The notes: generated by a model not told the origin, from the sequence alone. Positions 1 to 38,082 are shown, counted from the stretch's first letter. The stretch is 64,000 nt of DNA from Stramonita haemastoma (GCA_030674155.1 CM060325.1:49558332-49622331); one strand, 5' to 3'. Translations and numbers: made by a program.

Positions 1-947
1 CTTTGTCTTTAGTTTTTCTAATACTGTAATAGACATAATGTACTAGACAGAACAGAAAATTAATTTTGTTTAAATGCACTGAAAATCAAAATAGCACAAA
101 GAAATATTTTCCATCCAAGATGTATACATCATAACATGGCTAACTGCCAAGGAATAGCACTGTGAGTTGTATAGATCATTTATGTTCTATAAGACGGAGA
201 AAAGAGGTCTATAAATCTATGATCTTTTACAGCTTTGTAAAGTATACTGCATTCTGCCTTCTTTGTGGGGTTTCATCAAAGGTCACATGATCAATGCGCA
301 AAAGTGTCTTAAAGTTTAAGCAGCATGCCAAAATTGAGAGACAAAAAAAAGGACAGTTCAGGACAGACACCGGATGCAGTGTGATATGATGTTTATTATT
401 TTAATTTTACTTCTTCTTATGAAAATTAGATTGATCTAGTTGACAAGCACCATCACTTCCACAAGTTCCAGTACCTGTAGGCTTGTGTAGCACTCGTACT
501 AGCAGTACTTACCACTACTACTACTAGTACTACTGCTAGCAGTGCCAGTGGTGACCTTGTGTCATCTCAAGACATGTGATTGGGAGTTAGCAGTGGCATC
601 AAAAGATTTAGGCTACTTGTAAAGTTGTATGATCTATAGATAAGTCTTTTAATTTAGTCTTTTAATTTAATTTAGTTCTAGTAAACACTGCAACAACTTG
701 AACTGAAGAAGTCATGTCGACAATGATCATTTAAAATTAAAGTTAAACAAAGCCTGAAGACATGACGCAGTACATCATGTAGGCATTAACAGTTGTTGAC
801 TGCCAGAGCTACTGAGCATTATTTTTATACCTGTAGAGTGTAGACTAGCTAGCAGTAAATCACCTAACATGGTGTCACACCAGTGTGGCCAGTTCCACCT
901 TTACAGTAGGGCTTTTCATTTTGAATGCATGACTCATCGGCCATGAG

Positions 948-1109
948 ACTGACTGAAACAGTGTGCGTGGAGTGAGCTTTCAGTTACACACACATGTAGC
1001 ACTGACTGAAACAGTGTGAATGGAGTGAGCTTTCAGTTACACACACATGTAGCACTGACTGAAACAGTGTGAATGGAGTGAGCTTTCAGTTACACACACA
1101 TGTAGCACT
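948..1109. repeat. Tandem repeat, 53 bp x 3
   Basis: Copies start at 948, 1001 and 1054 with actgactgaaacagtgtg and differ at two positions. Confidence 0.92.
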
Positions 1110-1728
1110 ACTTGATGTTATTTTTATTTATTTATTTTTTTATTGTATATAATAAAAATATTTTTTTAATATATAGTATCATTTTATGTCAAGTATTATG
1201 TTCAGGTATGGCCTATGCAGTCCATTTTTGTTTTCTCTGTCAAGTGTTAACTAACCAAGTGTCCATTATTATTTCCACTGTGCTTATATTACTTTTAAAA
1301 ACTTCCTTCTTTTTTTTATCTTAATTTCTATTTCTTTTAAACTTAAAGTCGTCCCCCCAAAGCCCCCCCAAATCACTTACTACTAACTCGTGACTAGTGG
1401 ACCATGTTATAATAAAATATTCTGGAGTTAGGGCCGCTGGGTTTTATTAGAACTTATGTTACACTTACAGTGAATACATAATTTGCACACATGAGAATAG
1501 GAGTTCATGAATGCATGCCTGCATTATAAAGGGATACTAGGGAGTCCTGCTCTTTTAATACACTCAATTTATATCTGCCATGGTGATAATCACTTGGTAA
1601 TAAATAATTAATTCACACACTTATAGAACCTATTATTAGTATTAAATTTAAGATGAACTTCATCTCTCTCCCTCTACTCCTCATCCTCTCCTCCGATCCT
1701 CCCTCTCCTCTCTCACACATTTCCTCTC

Positions 1729-1752
1729 TCACACACAACACACACACACATA

Positions 1753-1802
<50 letters not shown>

Positions 1803-2129
1803 CACACCACACACACACACAGTGACACACACACACACAGTGACACGACCACCACACGCAGCACGCACGCACGCACAACCCACACACACACACACACCAC
1901 CACAGCACCAACACACACCACACACACACACCACACACACACACACACACACAACATACACACACTACACACACACACACACCACAGAGCACACATGCAC
2001 CATGCATGCACCAGACACACACATACATGTACATTGTCACATTAAACAAAAATGTACACACACACTCATACACACACACATGACACACTACACACACACG
2101 ACACACACAACACACACACACACACACAC

Positions 2130-2172
<43 letters not shown>

Positions 2173-2269
2173 CACACACACACAACACAAACACACACAC
2201 ACACACACAACACACACACACAACACACACACACACACACACACACACAACAACACACACACCACACAG
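1729..2269. repeat. CA-rich microsatellite array
   Basis: About 540 bp of (CA)n with interruptions. All open frames across it are products of the repeat. Confidence 0.95.
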
Positions 2270-2738
2270 AGATTGATTTGCCATTACTAATAGCTCCAAG
2301 TGCAATGCATGCATGCATGCACATGTAATGATGTACTGTATTCATTTAATATAACATCCTGTTACTTTGTGAGTGTGTCAGCTTTTCCCAGATATGAGAC
2401 AGGTTGATAATGTTTTGTAGGTGACGCATACAGCATAGCTTACACAAGTTACAGTAGTCAGTATTTGTCAAGACATTCTCTTTGTGATGTATGTCTTTAA
2501 GTAGATCTAATATCCTTAGGGCATATGTCAAAAAGATAAGAAGGACCCCCCCCAAAAAAAAAAAAAAAAAAAAAAGGGAAAAGGGGGACAAAATACTAGA
2601 TAGCCCACAGAAAAAGACATTTTAACTTGTTCGTGAAAAGATTATTCTTTCTTTCAATCTTTGTCTTGCTAAAAAATGTTTATTATTATTATTATTTTTA
2701 TTGGTTTGGTTCTTTATTATCATTATTTTTTAATGCAT

Positions 2739-2932
2739 TTAGGCTAGAGCTCCGAAGTTGACCGGTGATGAGATTTTTTAGTATGTAACTGTTTTTCCCA
2801 GCATTAATTTAGATTTATAACCACATTCTGATTTGAAGTAATCACGACACCAGTGTACGTATACATAACATGTGGATTTTTGGTGTTTTAATTTGGGAGG
2901 GGGGGGTATGTTTTTTCTTTTCTTTTTTTTTT

Positions 2933-2963
<31 letters not shown>

Positions 2964-3130
2964 GCATTCGGTTGTGTTATCAGTTCCTACAGGCACAAAA
3001 TGGCTTTTTCTTCTGAAAGGCCAAAATAAAAAGGGGGTTTTATATCTGCAAGAAATTCTGCATGCCTTCACACACAGGGCCTTGGTTTGTACTCTTATCC
3101 AAAGGAGTTTTTGAGTGGAGTCAGTACGGT
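2739..3130 (-). mobile_element. SINE family B copy, 5'-truncated
   Basis: It starts ggctagagctccgaagttga and shares the body with family A (actcttatccaaaggag, gtggagtcagtac) but has the different 3' tail seen at 10668, 39775 and 40994. The tRNA head is absent. It is interrupted by a T/G homopolymer stretch. Confidence 0.65.
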
Positions 3131-3976
3131 GAGAACCGAGCTGAAAGTGAAATGATAAATCATGCTTGATCATTCAATATTTGTAAGTTTATCATGAGTA
3201 TCATGTATAGTGATGTATTGTATCACCATCAGTGAGTTACTACAATTTAGGCTCTGCAGTGAGTACAAATTGGGAGCATAGCATTTAAAACAAATATTAA
3301 ATACATGTCGTTTGTTTTTGCTTCCATGAACTTGATGAAGAAAACTGGCCAAAGTAGTAGGATGTGGACCCGTCCTAGCTTGATCTTAAATTTTGAGCAG
3401 CTGTATAGATCTGATTTTCTTCAAGATTAGTTTTCCTTATGTTGTTTTCAGCTGATACACTACTGTGATCAATAGTCCTAATCTCAAGATGCTGTTTAAT
3501 GTTGAATTCCAGAAATGAAACCACAATAGATTAGATATATTAATATTATAATATTTATAATGCTATTAATTAACACAACAAGAACTATAGAGTATAGTCT
3601 GTACACAATGGGAAACGTTCAATAGCCATGATATGCTGTCTGTACAGGTAGGGTACATGCTGTTGTGTTAGTGTTACTGTGTTGACTTGATTAATACAAT
3701 ATTCCCTAATTAAATTTCATTTCTTGGCTAAAACTAATCAAACTTCTCAAAGATCCAAAGCTTTAGTTGTAAGGTGGTTTTGTTTTGATTTTGTTCGTTT
3801 GGGTTTTTTTGCATTGTATAAATTTACATTAAATAAAAAAAAAAAAGTCCTTTCCATGATTTGTGGCCACATGGTCTTCAGAGGTTTTGTTAATTTGTCT
3901 GTTTTGTTTGTGTTTTTGCTTGTTGTTAAACTTTTTATTTTTATTTTTTAAACCTACTATTATTTTTGTGTTGCAG

Positions 3977-27082
<23,106 letters not shown>

Positions 27083-29214
27083 ACGATGATGATATGATGA
27101 TGATGATGACCGTTTTCTTCTCCATGACGGCTGATGTGTGGGCCAGAAATCGCTACGGCCTCCCTCAGCAAGCGCTGCTACACCACTTTGCAATTAGGGT
27201 TCAGGAGTGAGTCACTCTGCTTCTTCCATGCTACACCACAAGTCTGCTTCAGTTCTACTTCTGTCCAGTCAGCTCTCCAACTTGTGTTTTGTGATTCTAC
27301 TCCTTGTGCCTGCCTCTGTTAGGTCTGCTTTTCCTCCAACCAAGTGCACCACTGTTCTAAGTTGTTTGTGTCTGTCTGTCTTTCTGTCTGTCTGTGTGTG
27401 TTGTGTTGTCCTGCAATGTTTCAAACCAGTTGGTGAATGAAAGAAAGAGTCATCAGTGCAAAACCAAAGATCTCGCAGAAGCTGACTAAGTGAAATGTAG
27501 GTGGTCTGAGCTTGCCCCCAATTCAATGTTAGCCCTTAATGACATCATCACATTAACTCTTGATGATCGTCACGGCATTAACCTGTGTAAGGAGGGGTCA
27601 CCCTGTACTTGCATACTGGAGAGTACAGAAGTCAATGGGAGTCATTAAAAAAAAACTCCTAGTTATAAACAAAAAAACAATTGATATATGTATACTGTTG
27701 TTTAGCTGCAGACAGTGATATGGCTGCATTCTGCATTATATAGAGTCAATACTAGAACCAGATATTTTCTGCATTAATGCTGTTGTTTGCCAACAAAAAT
27801 TAATAACCATGACACCTCATCAATTTTAGCTGTCGGTACCCATCATGGTTGTTTCCATTAAATTTAGCAGCAGCAGCTTCAGGTCCATCAACTGGATCAG
27901 TCATAACAATATTCTAATGGAAAAAAACGCCTCTAAATCTGCTCTATCGATGCCCAATCCTCTCTCAGCAGACACCTTAATGTAACAAAATTTATTTAGC
28001 AAACTTTAAAAACTCATAACTTGCTTAAACTTTACCCATTTGTGACACAGTTAAGTGCAGAAAACATGGGGGCAGCCTGATAATGCAAGACAGCAACTCT
28101 CATGGAGAGTCTCGTTTGTGTAAAAAGGGGATGCTGTCATTGTAACCACATGTTACCCGACACTAAAGGTGTTCCACAGTTTTGAAGTGGGACTTTCCCC
28201 TGGGGTGCTGGCAGTGCTTGGGGAAGAGTGGATTAAATAGGGTTTTTGTTGTTGTTTTTTTGGTTTCTCGCCTAGCACTTCGAGGTCCATGATTCTTGAT
28301 ATTTTGTGTATGTCACCATTTTTCCCCCACCATGAAGATAGCCAGATTTCATTTTAAATGAATATCAATGAAGATGCAAGGCCTGACTGGCAGCAAGGAC
28401 ATTTATGTTCCCTGTTGAAGATGGAACCAGCCAGCATAAAGAAATAGAGTTGATGAACATCCCTCACAGATATTTCATACAGTTTGACCAGATTCTGTAT
28501 TTAAACTGTCAGCTTTAGTGTTGGCTGTGTTCTGGTCAAAGTGTTGTAAGCCTTTTTTCACTGCATTACTCAACACCTGTCTCCTCCCCACCACCCCAAA
28601 GGAGAGAAAAAACATCTCAGCTTTTAATATTTCATGTGGTATATATTTCCATTTGTTGTGATCTTCTCTGTATGAGAAAGGTGACAGATTGTAACCATCA
28701 TCCTGTTTGTAGAAATTAAGTTTTTATGAAAGATATCAAGTAGGCTGCATTCTGGCAGATCATTCCATGTGGAATTCCAAGGAGTGGTAAAAAAAAAAAA
28801 CCTGTTAAAAAAATAAACTGTTTTAAAATTTAGAATTACTGAGAAGAGGTGGTAGAGTGGTAGATGAAGAGACCCAGATATATTAGTGTATAGGAAAAAG
28901 GCTGGAGGAATGAATTTTGAGGATTCTGAATCGACGACTTCTCTATCAATGTGCCCTCTGGTATGTTAAATCTGAAGTGTCTTTTCATCATCTTCTTCCA
29001 TTTTTTTCTGCTTTGTCTTTTAGCTAGATTAACAAGATTCACTATTCATAGATTTTTGGACATGCAACAGATTTTATTCCCATGGTAAAGGTAAGAGCAT
29101 TCCATTTTGGGGGAGGATGTCTAAAGTCAACACATACTGTTCGTGTGTTGTTATTGTATATCGCCCATTCATACTGGCGCACAAAGGCCTGTTCTTGGAA
29201 TCATGGAATGGGAT

Positions 29215-29740
29215 TTAGCCTGTTTACAGGATTGCGTATGCATGTGTGTATGCAGCACTAGACCTAGGCCTACAGGATTGTGTATGCATGTGTCCTTGCA
29301 CTAGACCTTGGCTTACAGATTGTGTGTTCAGGCACTAACTAGACCTGGCCTACAGGATTGTGTGTTCAGGCACTAGACCTTGGCCTACAGATTATGTGTT
29401 CAGGCACTAGACCTGGCCTACAGGATTGTGTGTTCAGGCACTAACTAGACCTTGGCCTACAGGATTGTGTGTTCAGGCACTAACTAGACCTTGGCCTACA
29501 GGATTGTGTGCTCAGGCACTAACTAGACCTTGGCCTACAGGATTGTGTGTTCAGGCACTAACTAGACCTTGGCCTACAGGATTGTGTGTTCAGGCACTAA
29601 CTAGACCTTGGCCTACAGGATTGTGTGTTCAGGCACTAACTAGACCTTGGCCTACAGGATTGTCAGTGCGTTCATAATCTAGACCTTGGCCCTACTGGGT
29701 TGTGTGTTCAGGCACTAACCTTGGCCCACAGGATTGTTGG
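29215..29740. repeat. Minisatellite, 39-bp unit, about 13 copies
   Basis: The unit is ggattgtgtgttcaggcact plus aactagaccttggcctaca. At 39 bp it keeps frame, giving a false open frame of repeated CVQALTRPWPTGL. Confidence 0.9.
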
Positions 29741-32711
29741 GTGTGTTCATGTGTTCAACATGATATTTCTGAAAGCATATATATCTATAGGGTAGTAGTG
29801 TCATTCCTTATCATCTGTTGCTTGCATTTAACACTTTTAGCCACAAAGAAAGGAGCAGTTCAGTTAAACATTATTTGTTGCATGTGTTTCGTTTTTTTGC
29901 ATGCATTTATTTAACAAACTTGCTTTTGAAGAAGTAGATGAATTCATCATCAGGTGTTTGCATGTGTTCAACATGGCATTTCTGAAAACATACATCTTTA
30001 GTGATGTAAGGAAATTGTGGCTAATTTGAAAAAAAACAAAAAACACACACACACAAAAGAGGGTACAAGAACATTTTTTATTTTCATTTTCAAGCCATAG
30101 ACATACCCGTTAAACAGGTTTGGGTTTGGTTTGTTTTTTAAAATGAGTTTTGTGGTAGACTCCCATACTTGTGCTGCAACCAATAATTGTTACAAGAGAA
30201 AAAGTAAAGACTGCCAACTAACTAACACTGCACAACAGGACTTGAGTCAGTAACAGTGCGAAATGCCTTGGATTGGAACCGACAGCTAAACTCACTTATT
30301 CTGCTTGTACAGCGTGTTTAGTGGAACGGATTTCTCTGCCTTGTTGCACTGTATCTATAAGGTTTTTTACCCACATCAGATGCAGCAGTTAAGCAGTCTG
30401 ATTTTATTGTCTGGGCAGTGGGGAGGTTGTGGAAGAAATTTTCATACTCAGAACAACACCGTGCAATGTCCTGTGCTGTATGTTCTGTGATCATGTTTTA
30501 ATAAAGAAAAAAATGGTAAATAGTCCTGTAGGAATAACACCACTTGTTACACATATGTACTGCAGTATGGAGTAGAACGTGATGAAACGGAATGTAGCGA
30601 CTGACACCTCTACCACCATCCCCCCCCCCCCCCCCCCCCCCCCCCCAGCTTCAGAGCAAACCAATAACAACAGGTGGCTCAGCCTTGAAAGAGACACTTG
30701 AGATTGCTTGACAGCCAGCACCATGTGACAATCATCATGGCTGTTCTCTCTCCCCTGTCACAGAATACTGCCTAAGGGAGAATCTGCTGCCGCTTGCTTC
30801 GAACACTCTGGCTAAACACTCCTGTTTACACATACACAACCCTATCGTTTCTTTTTTTGTCATAGATGTGCACAAGTCTGGAGGTATATATATATATCTC
30901 CACTATTCCATCATTCCTGTTGGTTCGTCTCTCGTTTCTGTGTGGGGGTGTTTCTGGCCTCACACCCCCCTCCTCTCCCAATCCCCAGTCTTTCCACCCC
31001 TTTTCCATGCTGTTCAGGACGACCGCTTGTGTCGTGGTCGTCGTTATTGTTCATTATGTCATTTCAGTCATTCGCTCTTGTGTTTTTGGTCCCCCCTCAT
31101 TCATACGTTTGTTAAATTCTGCTTGTTCCCTGGTCTGGAATCATCTTTTTATTGTACAGAAATTATTACTGAAAAAAAAATTAACAATAATTTAATGACA
31201 AAGAAAGTCCATGAAATGTACCTGTATATATATAATCTATAAACAAAACAAAAAAAAATATCAACTTGGGTATATTTTTCATGCTTTGTTGATACTGGTC
31301 TGCAATGGGAATGTGTTTGTGTTTCGCCTCATTCTTGAAACTTGTCTTCATAGTTTTAAATTGCGCTTGATGAGTAGCTGTTCTGTCTGACTGACTGTTG
31401 TAGGCGTTTTTAAAGGATTTCATTCATTAATTAATTCAGTGGTCAGGTGCTTTTCAGCTAAGTGAATGAGTCTCCGCTTTAACGGGTTCAAACACGTGTG
31501 TGCTTATTTGCAATTTTTGCTTCCATTTGCATTGTTGATACTTGGACTTACTCTGCTTAAGATAGCTTGCTCTTTTTTCTTTCTTTTTTTTTTTTTTGAT
31601 AGGACTTTTTTCCATTTAAGGTCAACTTTGATTAGTTAATTAGGCAACATGAATTGTTTAATATTGTTTAATATTTCCTCAGAAATGTTGTTATATATAT
31701 ATCCGTGCATATTAGTTAGGGTTGGGTATTTGTTTGGGTTTTTTATGCTGGGGGGGTGGGGGGGGGGGGTGGATTGGTCTGTTGATTTTTCGGTGTGATA
31801 AGGTCTGGTGAGTCAGCATTTCAAAGAAAAACAAGACAAAAACAACTCATTGTTTCAAATGTTGGAACGTCTCTTTCAGATTGTTGCTTCAGAAAATACT
31901 TTTACACTCGCACACAGAGTTTGCTTTTCCAAAGAGAACATCGGGCATGGGATTTTCTGTCATTTGTGTGGAATCATAATGGTCGTTTTGCATCCCAAAT
32001 TACTTGTGTATACACAGATGTAACATATCTTAAATGGGTTTAGAGAAGGAGGGGGGGGGGGGGGGGAAGGGGATAATCCCCTGCTTGAGAAAAAAGTTTT
32101 TAAAAACAGCATATGGGAATCACATCATCTAGAAAAGTGAATAGCGCTGGATGTATGAAAGATTGTTTGAGAAGCATGTTTTAAAGTGTGTTTCTTCCAA
32201 CCACCTTGTCTGGTCAGGATGTAGGAATTTGTTGTAGGAATTCTGTGCTTTTCCAAATTTATTATGGTATGTAAGGAAAGGGGGGAGGGATTTGTCTCAT
32301 CTCTGTTGAAGTTGAAAGGATATTTTGATGACCTATGAAATTGACAGAGTAGACTGATGAGGGCAGAGGACGTTTTAGGGTTGAAAAGAACAGCTTTTGA
32401 TCACATCTGTTAGTCACTTGTTTTGAAGAGAAATGATTTGTTATTCAAGGGTGTGTTTCCCCAGTGTTCCTTCCCCACTTCACATGATCATTTGACTCTG
32501 CTCTCTTTCCACCCTTTCCCTCCCAGATGTCTGTTTTCAGTGGCTGAAAGTGTTTGTTTTTTTTTCCCTTTCTGTCCACTGCTTTGGTTTATTTCCTGTG
32601 TGCAAATGCATCATTCCTGTCCCTCAGATATCTGCCAGTTTTGGTTTCAGCAAAATTCCATGCCTGTATGTGCACGCACACATGCATGCACACAGGCAGG
32701 CAGGCACACGC

Positions 32712-32752
<41 letters not shown>

Positions 32753-33264
32753 AACACACACAGTCATTCTTAAAGACTGTAATTAGTCTTGTTTACAATC
32801 TGTAAATTTGCTCAAAACTTTTAAAAATTTTCGCTTAACTTAAGCATGTAGACTTTTCTTGCATTAATTGAAAGTACAAGTTCACATGAAAGAAACAAGG
32901 TCTTGCTTCTCATGTTTTGTTGAGACTAATAATTTTTTCATTAACATTACTTCGTTGAGTTTTCTCCTGAGAAATTTAAATAATACATTGTGTGTGAAAA
33001 AAGTTGTAAAGATGTTGGGGGAAAAGTCATAAACTAAAAATGTAAAATAAGTAGTAACATAAAGAAATCATAGATGTATATTGTACATTAAGAAAGAAGT
33101 CATTTCTCTTTTTTTTTTTTTTCTTCCTTTTTTTTTATTTTGTGGATTAATTAATGAAGTCTGAAGTCAGTTTTCTGTGATATAAAGAGTGGTGACTGAC
33201 AGATGGTACAGCATGATGGGACTGTCAATGACTGTCAAATGTAGAGGGTGTTTTTAAATTTATT

Positions 33265-33753
33265 GTGACGCTCCACCACATAATGAGTCACATTGCACCG
33301 GAGGTCAGTTTTAAATGTTGATACTTTATTAATGTGTAATAAAAAAAATCTATTCAATACAAAAAAAGATTGAAAACTGGACAATTCTATGAAAAGTTAT
33401 TACAAATTGAAATAATACACACCAGGAAATGACAAAGTGAGAAATTGGTAAAAATTTTGCTTCGTAATAGGTGGTCAAAATGTTGTTGTTGTGATTAAAT
33501 TAACATCCCAGCAGAGATTTCCGATTTAGGGACTGGGTGGTCAGAATGAGGAATTGAGTTTTTTTTTTTAAATGTGTTTTAAAGCAAAAGGAAACAAAAT
33601 TTCATCTTGATACTTCAGTACAATATAAGAGAAAGCTTGTAGCTTTATAAGCAATCAAAATGAACAACCTGACCTTTCTCCACCTGCCTAAAATCACTCC
33701 CAGCAGAAACATGGGGCAGGTGCTATGTGACTCATTTCGTTGTAGAGGGTCAT
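33265..33753. mobile_element. MITE, copy 1 of a two-copy family with about 35-bp inverted ends
   Basis: The left end gtgacgctccaccacataat and the reverse of the right end atgaccctctacaacgaaat continue into a shared atgagtcaca-t-gcacc. The interior is non-coding and AT-rich. The same element, diverged, is at 57863-58324. Confidence 0.82.
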
Positions 33754-35155
33754 AATTGGCCTTGATACTGGGATGTGATTTTTTTTTTTTTTTACTTTGC
33801 GCCCTTGACGGTAATGACTTGCCGTGACCAGCCAGCATCCAAGGCATTATTGGTGTACAGTGGACAGTTGTGTACAGTTTTTTCAGTTTTATAGAGCTGT
33901 AGGTTGCTAGAATAGTTGGTTGCTTGCTTGTGTTGGTTGGTAGGTCTCTTCACGCTCATGTTTATTTATTGATTTGGGTTAGTTTTGTTTGGAATGTGGT
34001 TTGATGACACAAGTAGTATTTTTGAGTCTGTATCATTTGCTGAATCGGAACAAGAACAAACCACTTGAAAGCAAACTTTTGCTATGTCTAGTATGCAGTT
34101 GCCTTGATACTATTATGTTGTCACTGGGGGGAGGGGGGTTGTTTTCTGTTGCTACTTCATTTTCTTTTTTTACTATGCCTTTTAAACTTTTTAAAAATCT
34201 TTTTTTATTACTACTATTATGATCATTATTAGCATTGTTGTTATTGGCATGATTGTTACTATAAGGTATGGGGTGTGAGAGAGAGTGGTGTAAGAACGAA
34301 CATGAATATCAATGCCAGACCGTAGCTTTGACAGTCGTCAGCATTTTCCTGGGTCTGTGTTCAGCAAATGTTTCCCTTCAACAAAGACTTCTTTTCTCCA
34401 TCCTTCATGGCTGAAATTTATTTCTTGATTTAAAAAAAACGAAGTGAATAATAAAAAAAGAAAGAAAGAAAAAACAAAACAAGAAAACCCATGGGCCATG
34501 AACAATATTCAAAACATGCTGACAGAATGAAAACAGATTTTGCATATGATATGCGACCATTTTTGCCCAACATTAAGGCAACCGCCTGCAACTTCAGAAC
34601 CTGATCTATTTTCTTAACAGCATTCGAAGCCTGTTGATTGAAGTACTGTCAACTTAAGTGTCACATCACGTCAGCATACTGATAGGAAGATGCATGGAAT
34701 TTTGTTATAGTCTCTCTCTTCTTATAAAATGGGAAAAGCAGTTTAAAAAAAAAAAATGTAATTGAAGTTCTTCCAATATACCTGTAGATAGTTCTGCTAA
34801 TTTTTTTTCACCCCAGCCCCAAGCATTGTCTTTAAGGCTAGAAAAAGAAATATGTGCATAGTGTGTATGTGTGATGACAAAATGAAAACTAAATTTTCTT
34901 AGTTTGATATCAGGACAGATGCCTCTTTACCACCACTACCACCATCCCTCCCCCTACTTGGATGTGATGGATTCATCATAGTGTCTTTGATTCTGCATCA
35001 GAACTCGTTGCTCCCTTTCACCCTCACGGGATGGGTGCATTTTCTCTAGGTCATGTGATGATGTGATTGTGTATCATGTATATTCTGGGGTGCGGCAGGG
35101 AGAGGGGTAGATGGAATCGATGTGTCAAGTGTCTAAAAGTGTGTATACATGTATA

Positions 35156-35191
<36 letters not shown>

Positions 35192-37180
35192 ATCGGGAGT
35201 GTATGTACTTGTGTGTAGACATGCATGTAGTATACACGCCAGTGAGCTCTAATTTAAGTTGGCTTTTCTTAGTTTGAGTTGGGTTTTTTTTTAGGTTATT
35301 TTGGGTTTTTTTTTGTTGTTGCTGTTTTTGGTCATACCCCTTCCCCTCTTCTCTCTTTTTTTACTGCCCTGTATGAATAAAGCCAGACTTACATGCTCGC
35401 TCTGTCATGGTTTAATTTATGCATTATCAAGAGTTGCGGTTCCTTTTCCAGCAGCTTTTCTCGCTGGCTGTAACAGTAAAGCATCGGTGTACTGTGTGAT
35501 GTGACCTGCGTGAGATTAAGAGAGAGAGAGAGAGATGGCATGGGACGTTTTGCTCCAAAACAATATTATACTATCACTAGCTAGAGTGCGGATGGCGATA
35601 ATTATTATCATTATTGTTATGATTACTACTGTTATATTTTTTGCCTCTGGCTTGCGAATGATTTCCATTTCTGTCCTAAGTTGGTGGGTTTCTGTTCTTG
35701 CCTCAGCAAAAAAGAACCATAATCCATTGGAGATGATTGGTGACATGTTCATATTGGTAAATTCTACTATGGCTTGACAAATAGAGAAAAATGATGTGGC
35801 AACGGTTTGTTTGAAATGGGTCGTGTCAGTGACGGTACAGTGGTTTACACCACAACACGACAGATCGGTAGACTGCGACCGAGTGACATCATTTCAACAG
35901 ATCATTTAAGGGTTGTTGCAATAAAACAGTCTAAGTACCATCTTCATATGTCTTCCTTCTGTGTGTGTGCACTTGTGTGTGTGTGTGTGTGTGTGCTGTG
36001 TACTCTGTGTGTGTGTGTGTGTGTACTTTTGTGCTTGTGTGAAGAGAGAGAGAGAGAGAGAGCACAAACATTAACATATAAAACACACTGTGTATTCAGA
36101 GGCGTGTGTGTGAGCAAGCATAAATCCCCCCCCCCCCCCCCCACATACACACACTATTGAATGAAAACGGTAGGTCTGGAGATTCATGAAAGAAGGTTGT
36201 TGGAGAGATTGCATTGTATTGTATACCACTTGTCACGGCAGACTGCTCTGTGAAATTTGTGCCGCTCTTCCTGAGGAGAGGGCATCACCACCAGTGAAGA
36301 GCAGCGCCACCCTTTTTTTTTCTTTGTCAGTCTGGATGTTGTGCTGCTAGTCACCCCAGGTGGGTGTCTCTCTCAGTCTGGTTCCACGCTAAGCTACTAT
36401 TGTCATCAGAAGGGAACGTAACTAATAGGTGGTGTCCTTAGTAGGTAGTGTCCTGCATATGATGAACCTTGGCTTGACTGAGGTGAAGAGATAGAGATGT
36501 CATGAACCTTGTTGGAGCAGCAGGGCAGGAATGTCACTAAAGACAAATGAAAATGCGACTATAATCATTCCATGTATGCTCACAACCCATTGAGGACAAA
36601 ACAATGACTTTTCACACACTTGCTTTCAACAAAACTCGACACACATTTTGATCTCAGAGTCTTTACTGGATAGGTGAACAGCTATTAAATACAGTACACA
36701 GTGAGGTCTTTTGTTGTGATTTTTTCTTCTCTCATCTATCTTGTTCTGTAGAATATGATCAACAAGCAAACCATACCCCAAGCATCATGTGGGTTTGAAA
36801 ATCAGAAAGCATTATATATTCACTGTACAAGTGTCGTAATATACCACACACAGCTTCCTTCAAAGGCAACATATCGTGAAAACATCTGTTGTTCTACGTA
36901 CATAACAAGCAAATATTGTTCAGTTTTTGTTGCGTAGTCAAATTAACTTTAAAACATAATGTGTTGCTTTCAGTGTCATTAGATCCACACAAATTTGGTT
37001 TCCTGACCACGTGTAGCTGATCTATCACCAGTTCGTTCAACTTGGACAAAGAAGGCCAGAGAAATTTTCCTTTTTTTTCTCTTTTTTTTTAAGGGGGAGG
37101 TTGTCTGCCATGATACTCTAGAAACCTTAGCTGGAAATACTACAGCAGAAAACCTGTTTTCCATTCCCTTTATTTCTCAG

Positions 37181-37560
37181 TAAGAAGAAAGGTGGCAGGA
37201 CAGTTTAGACATCCACCTGCCTAACAAGTAAACCTTGAATTTCTGGATTTGATTTCTGGCCTTGCCTCTATCTTCCCAGTTTGACAGGAAAATCAAACTG
37301 AATGTCAAGTCTTTTGGAGAAGGCTCTAAACCAGTCAGACCAGTCTTCTTGCAGACTGGTGCACGCAAAGAACCCATGACAGTTGAAAAGAGTAGAGACT
37401 GGGAGGTACCTCCAACTGTCTTGGCAAAATTAGTGGGTTCAATTCTCAACTGAATCCCCAAATTCTAATGCATACCTAACTGACAGGGAAAAAACCAGTT
37501 GCATGCGCAAAAATCTCACCATTGGTGAACCTAGAAGCCCCAGATGAAAAACGGCCTCCC
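37181..37560 (+). mobile_element. SINE family B copy, plus strand
   Basis: The head gaaaggtggcaggacagttt matches the reverse of the 10668-11080 element, followed by the shared body and the B-type tail (caaaaatctcaccattggtg). This confirms that head, body and tail form one unit of about 380 bp. Confidence 0.75.
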
Positions 37561-38082
37561 CCCCCCCTCCCATTTCAAATTTATTTTCTTACTTCATACC
37601 TCACCTTACATTTTATTATGTCTGAAAAATCCCCTAATATGTTGCTTTGATTAAGGCTTTTTGGTTTTAGTTTTTTTCCTTTTTTGTGATTTGTGTTGTG
37701 GGTTAATTTGTTTGTTTTTTTTGGGGGGAGGGAGATTTTTATTTTTATATCAAGCATGTATGAAAAGAGCCTGAAAAATATCAATCAAAAAAAAAAAAGA
37801 AAAATAATAACCAATGAGTAACACTTTTTTAAAGTGAAAAAAGGAAAGAGAAAGTAAGACAAAACCATCTTTCCACCATGAATTGAATCACTTTCTCATA
37901 GACTAGTAAGAGATTGTAATGCATTCTGTGTACACCAAGGTATGCAACCAGCCAAAAATGGCAAACAATACAAATCCAGGCAAAAGAAATTTTCTAAATC
38001 TGCGTATTAAGGCTATTAATATCAGGAAATAATATATAATGAATGCATGAGCATGTACATACTTTAATATAATACATTTACA

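Larger units (their letters stand above)
1..3976. other. Non-coding DNA upstream of the first visible dynein LIC exon
   Basis: Either intron 1 of the dynein gene or 5' flank. It holds a three-copy 53-bp tandem repeat (948-1109), a CA array (1729-2269), a 5'-truncated SINE (2739-3130) and homopolymer tracts, including a T run followed by about 24 G at 2941-2964. Long open frames here come only from CA repeats. No exon with the expected N-terminal dynein LIC sequence was found. Confidence 0.6.

Noticed and set aside
1613..2345. Open frames of repeated His-Thr or Cys-Val
   Set aside because: They are translations of (CA/TG)n in all frames. The same applies at 5325-6156, 13640-14457, 21089-21325, 24407-25637, 42524-42835, 43845-44556, 47302-47647, 51006-51282 and 53252-53641.
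29426..29677. Repeated CVQALTRPWPTGL protein
   Set aside because: A 39-bp tandem repeat without a start context or flanking exon signals.
35807..36160. 117-residue open frame starting MFEMGRVSDG
   Set aside because: Half of it is TG and GA repeat translation; the rest shows no known motif.
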